From positions 1-12,488 of the forward strand of contig JBAWAP010000044.1 of the NCBI GenBank assembly GCA_049589355.1: DNA of 12,488 bases, read 5' to 3'. Source of the stretch: JBAWAP01 sp049589355. GTDB taxonomy: Bacteria; Chloroflexota; Anaerolineae; VGOG01. How positions within the stretch are numbered: the stretch's first letter is position 1; the number at the start of each line of letters is the position of its first letter. Made by a program: the position numbers and the translations under genes. Shown here piece by piece: positions 12,437 through 12,488 of the stretch. The notes beneath the pieces were generated by a model. That model did no database searches. It saw only the letters and a program-made list of their open reading frames with translations, and was not told where the DNA came from.

Positions 12437-12488
12437 GTATTGGCCTCAGACAATGTGGCGTTGGTCAAGGAACGAGAGCACAGGGATG

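Noticed and set aside
12437..12488. Possible start of another gene or promoter at the right edge
   Set aside because: Only 52 bp; a TTGACC on the minus strand has no matching -10 box and no reading frame can be judged.

Overview
The window reads as chromosomal DNA from a fairly GC-rich bacterium, most plausibly a member of Chloroflexota close to Anaerolineae. That placement is an inference from recall, not a search. It rests on the style of the Rel enzyme, a two-parvulin foldase with Thr/Pro linker, frequent TTG starts, and many short interspersed repeats, some of them inside conserved genes. No phage, insertion sequence, CRISPR array or defence locus is visible. Almost every protein belongs to a recognisable housekeeping family.

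Layout from left to right. recR (+) ends at a strong hairpin. It is followed by tRNA-His (-) with its own promoter and, divergently, a full-length RelA/SpoT-type (p)ppGpp enzyme (+). A second strong palindrome separates that gene from a convergent membrane-anchored foldase with two parvulin domains (-). About 250 bp of repeat-rich intergenic DNA follows. Next comes the classic rpsF-ssb-rpsR operon (-), with its promoter just behind ychF (-). The ychF promoter is back-to-back with a promoter for a long rightward cluster: an uncharacterised radical SAM protein, pgeF/yfiH, yggS, yggT and yggU (DUF167). The window ends with a convergent EamA-type transporter (-).

Functionally the left half is information processing and stress: RecR repair, tRNA-His, (p)ppGpp metabolism, ribosomal proteins S6 and S18, SSB and the YchF ATPase. 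The right half is a conserved cell-wall/PLP-homeostasis neighbourhood (pgeF-yggS-yggT-yggU) led by a radical SAM enzyme of unknown reaction.

The most interesting signal is not a gene. (1) Heptanucleotide-periodic tandem repeats occur at three places, two of them inside the radical SAM reading frame. (2) A GC-rich palindromic repeat is inserted in frame in yggS, and a related copy lies in the 4.8 kb intergenic region. (3) The translation start of the radical SAM gene, including its ribosome binding site, is duplicated 99 bp upstream. The upstream copy opens a 19-codon reading frame that runs into nested palindromes resembling an attenuator.
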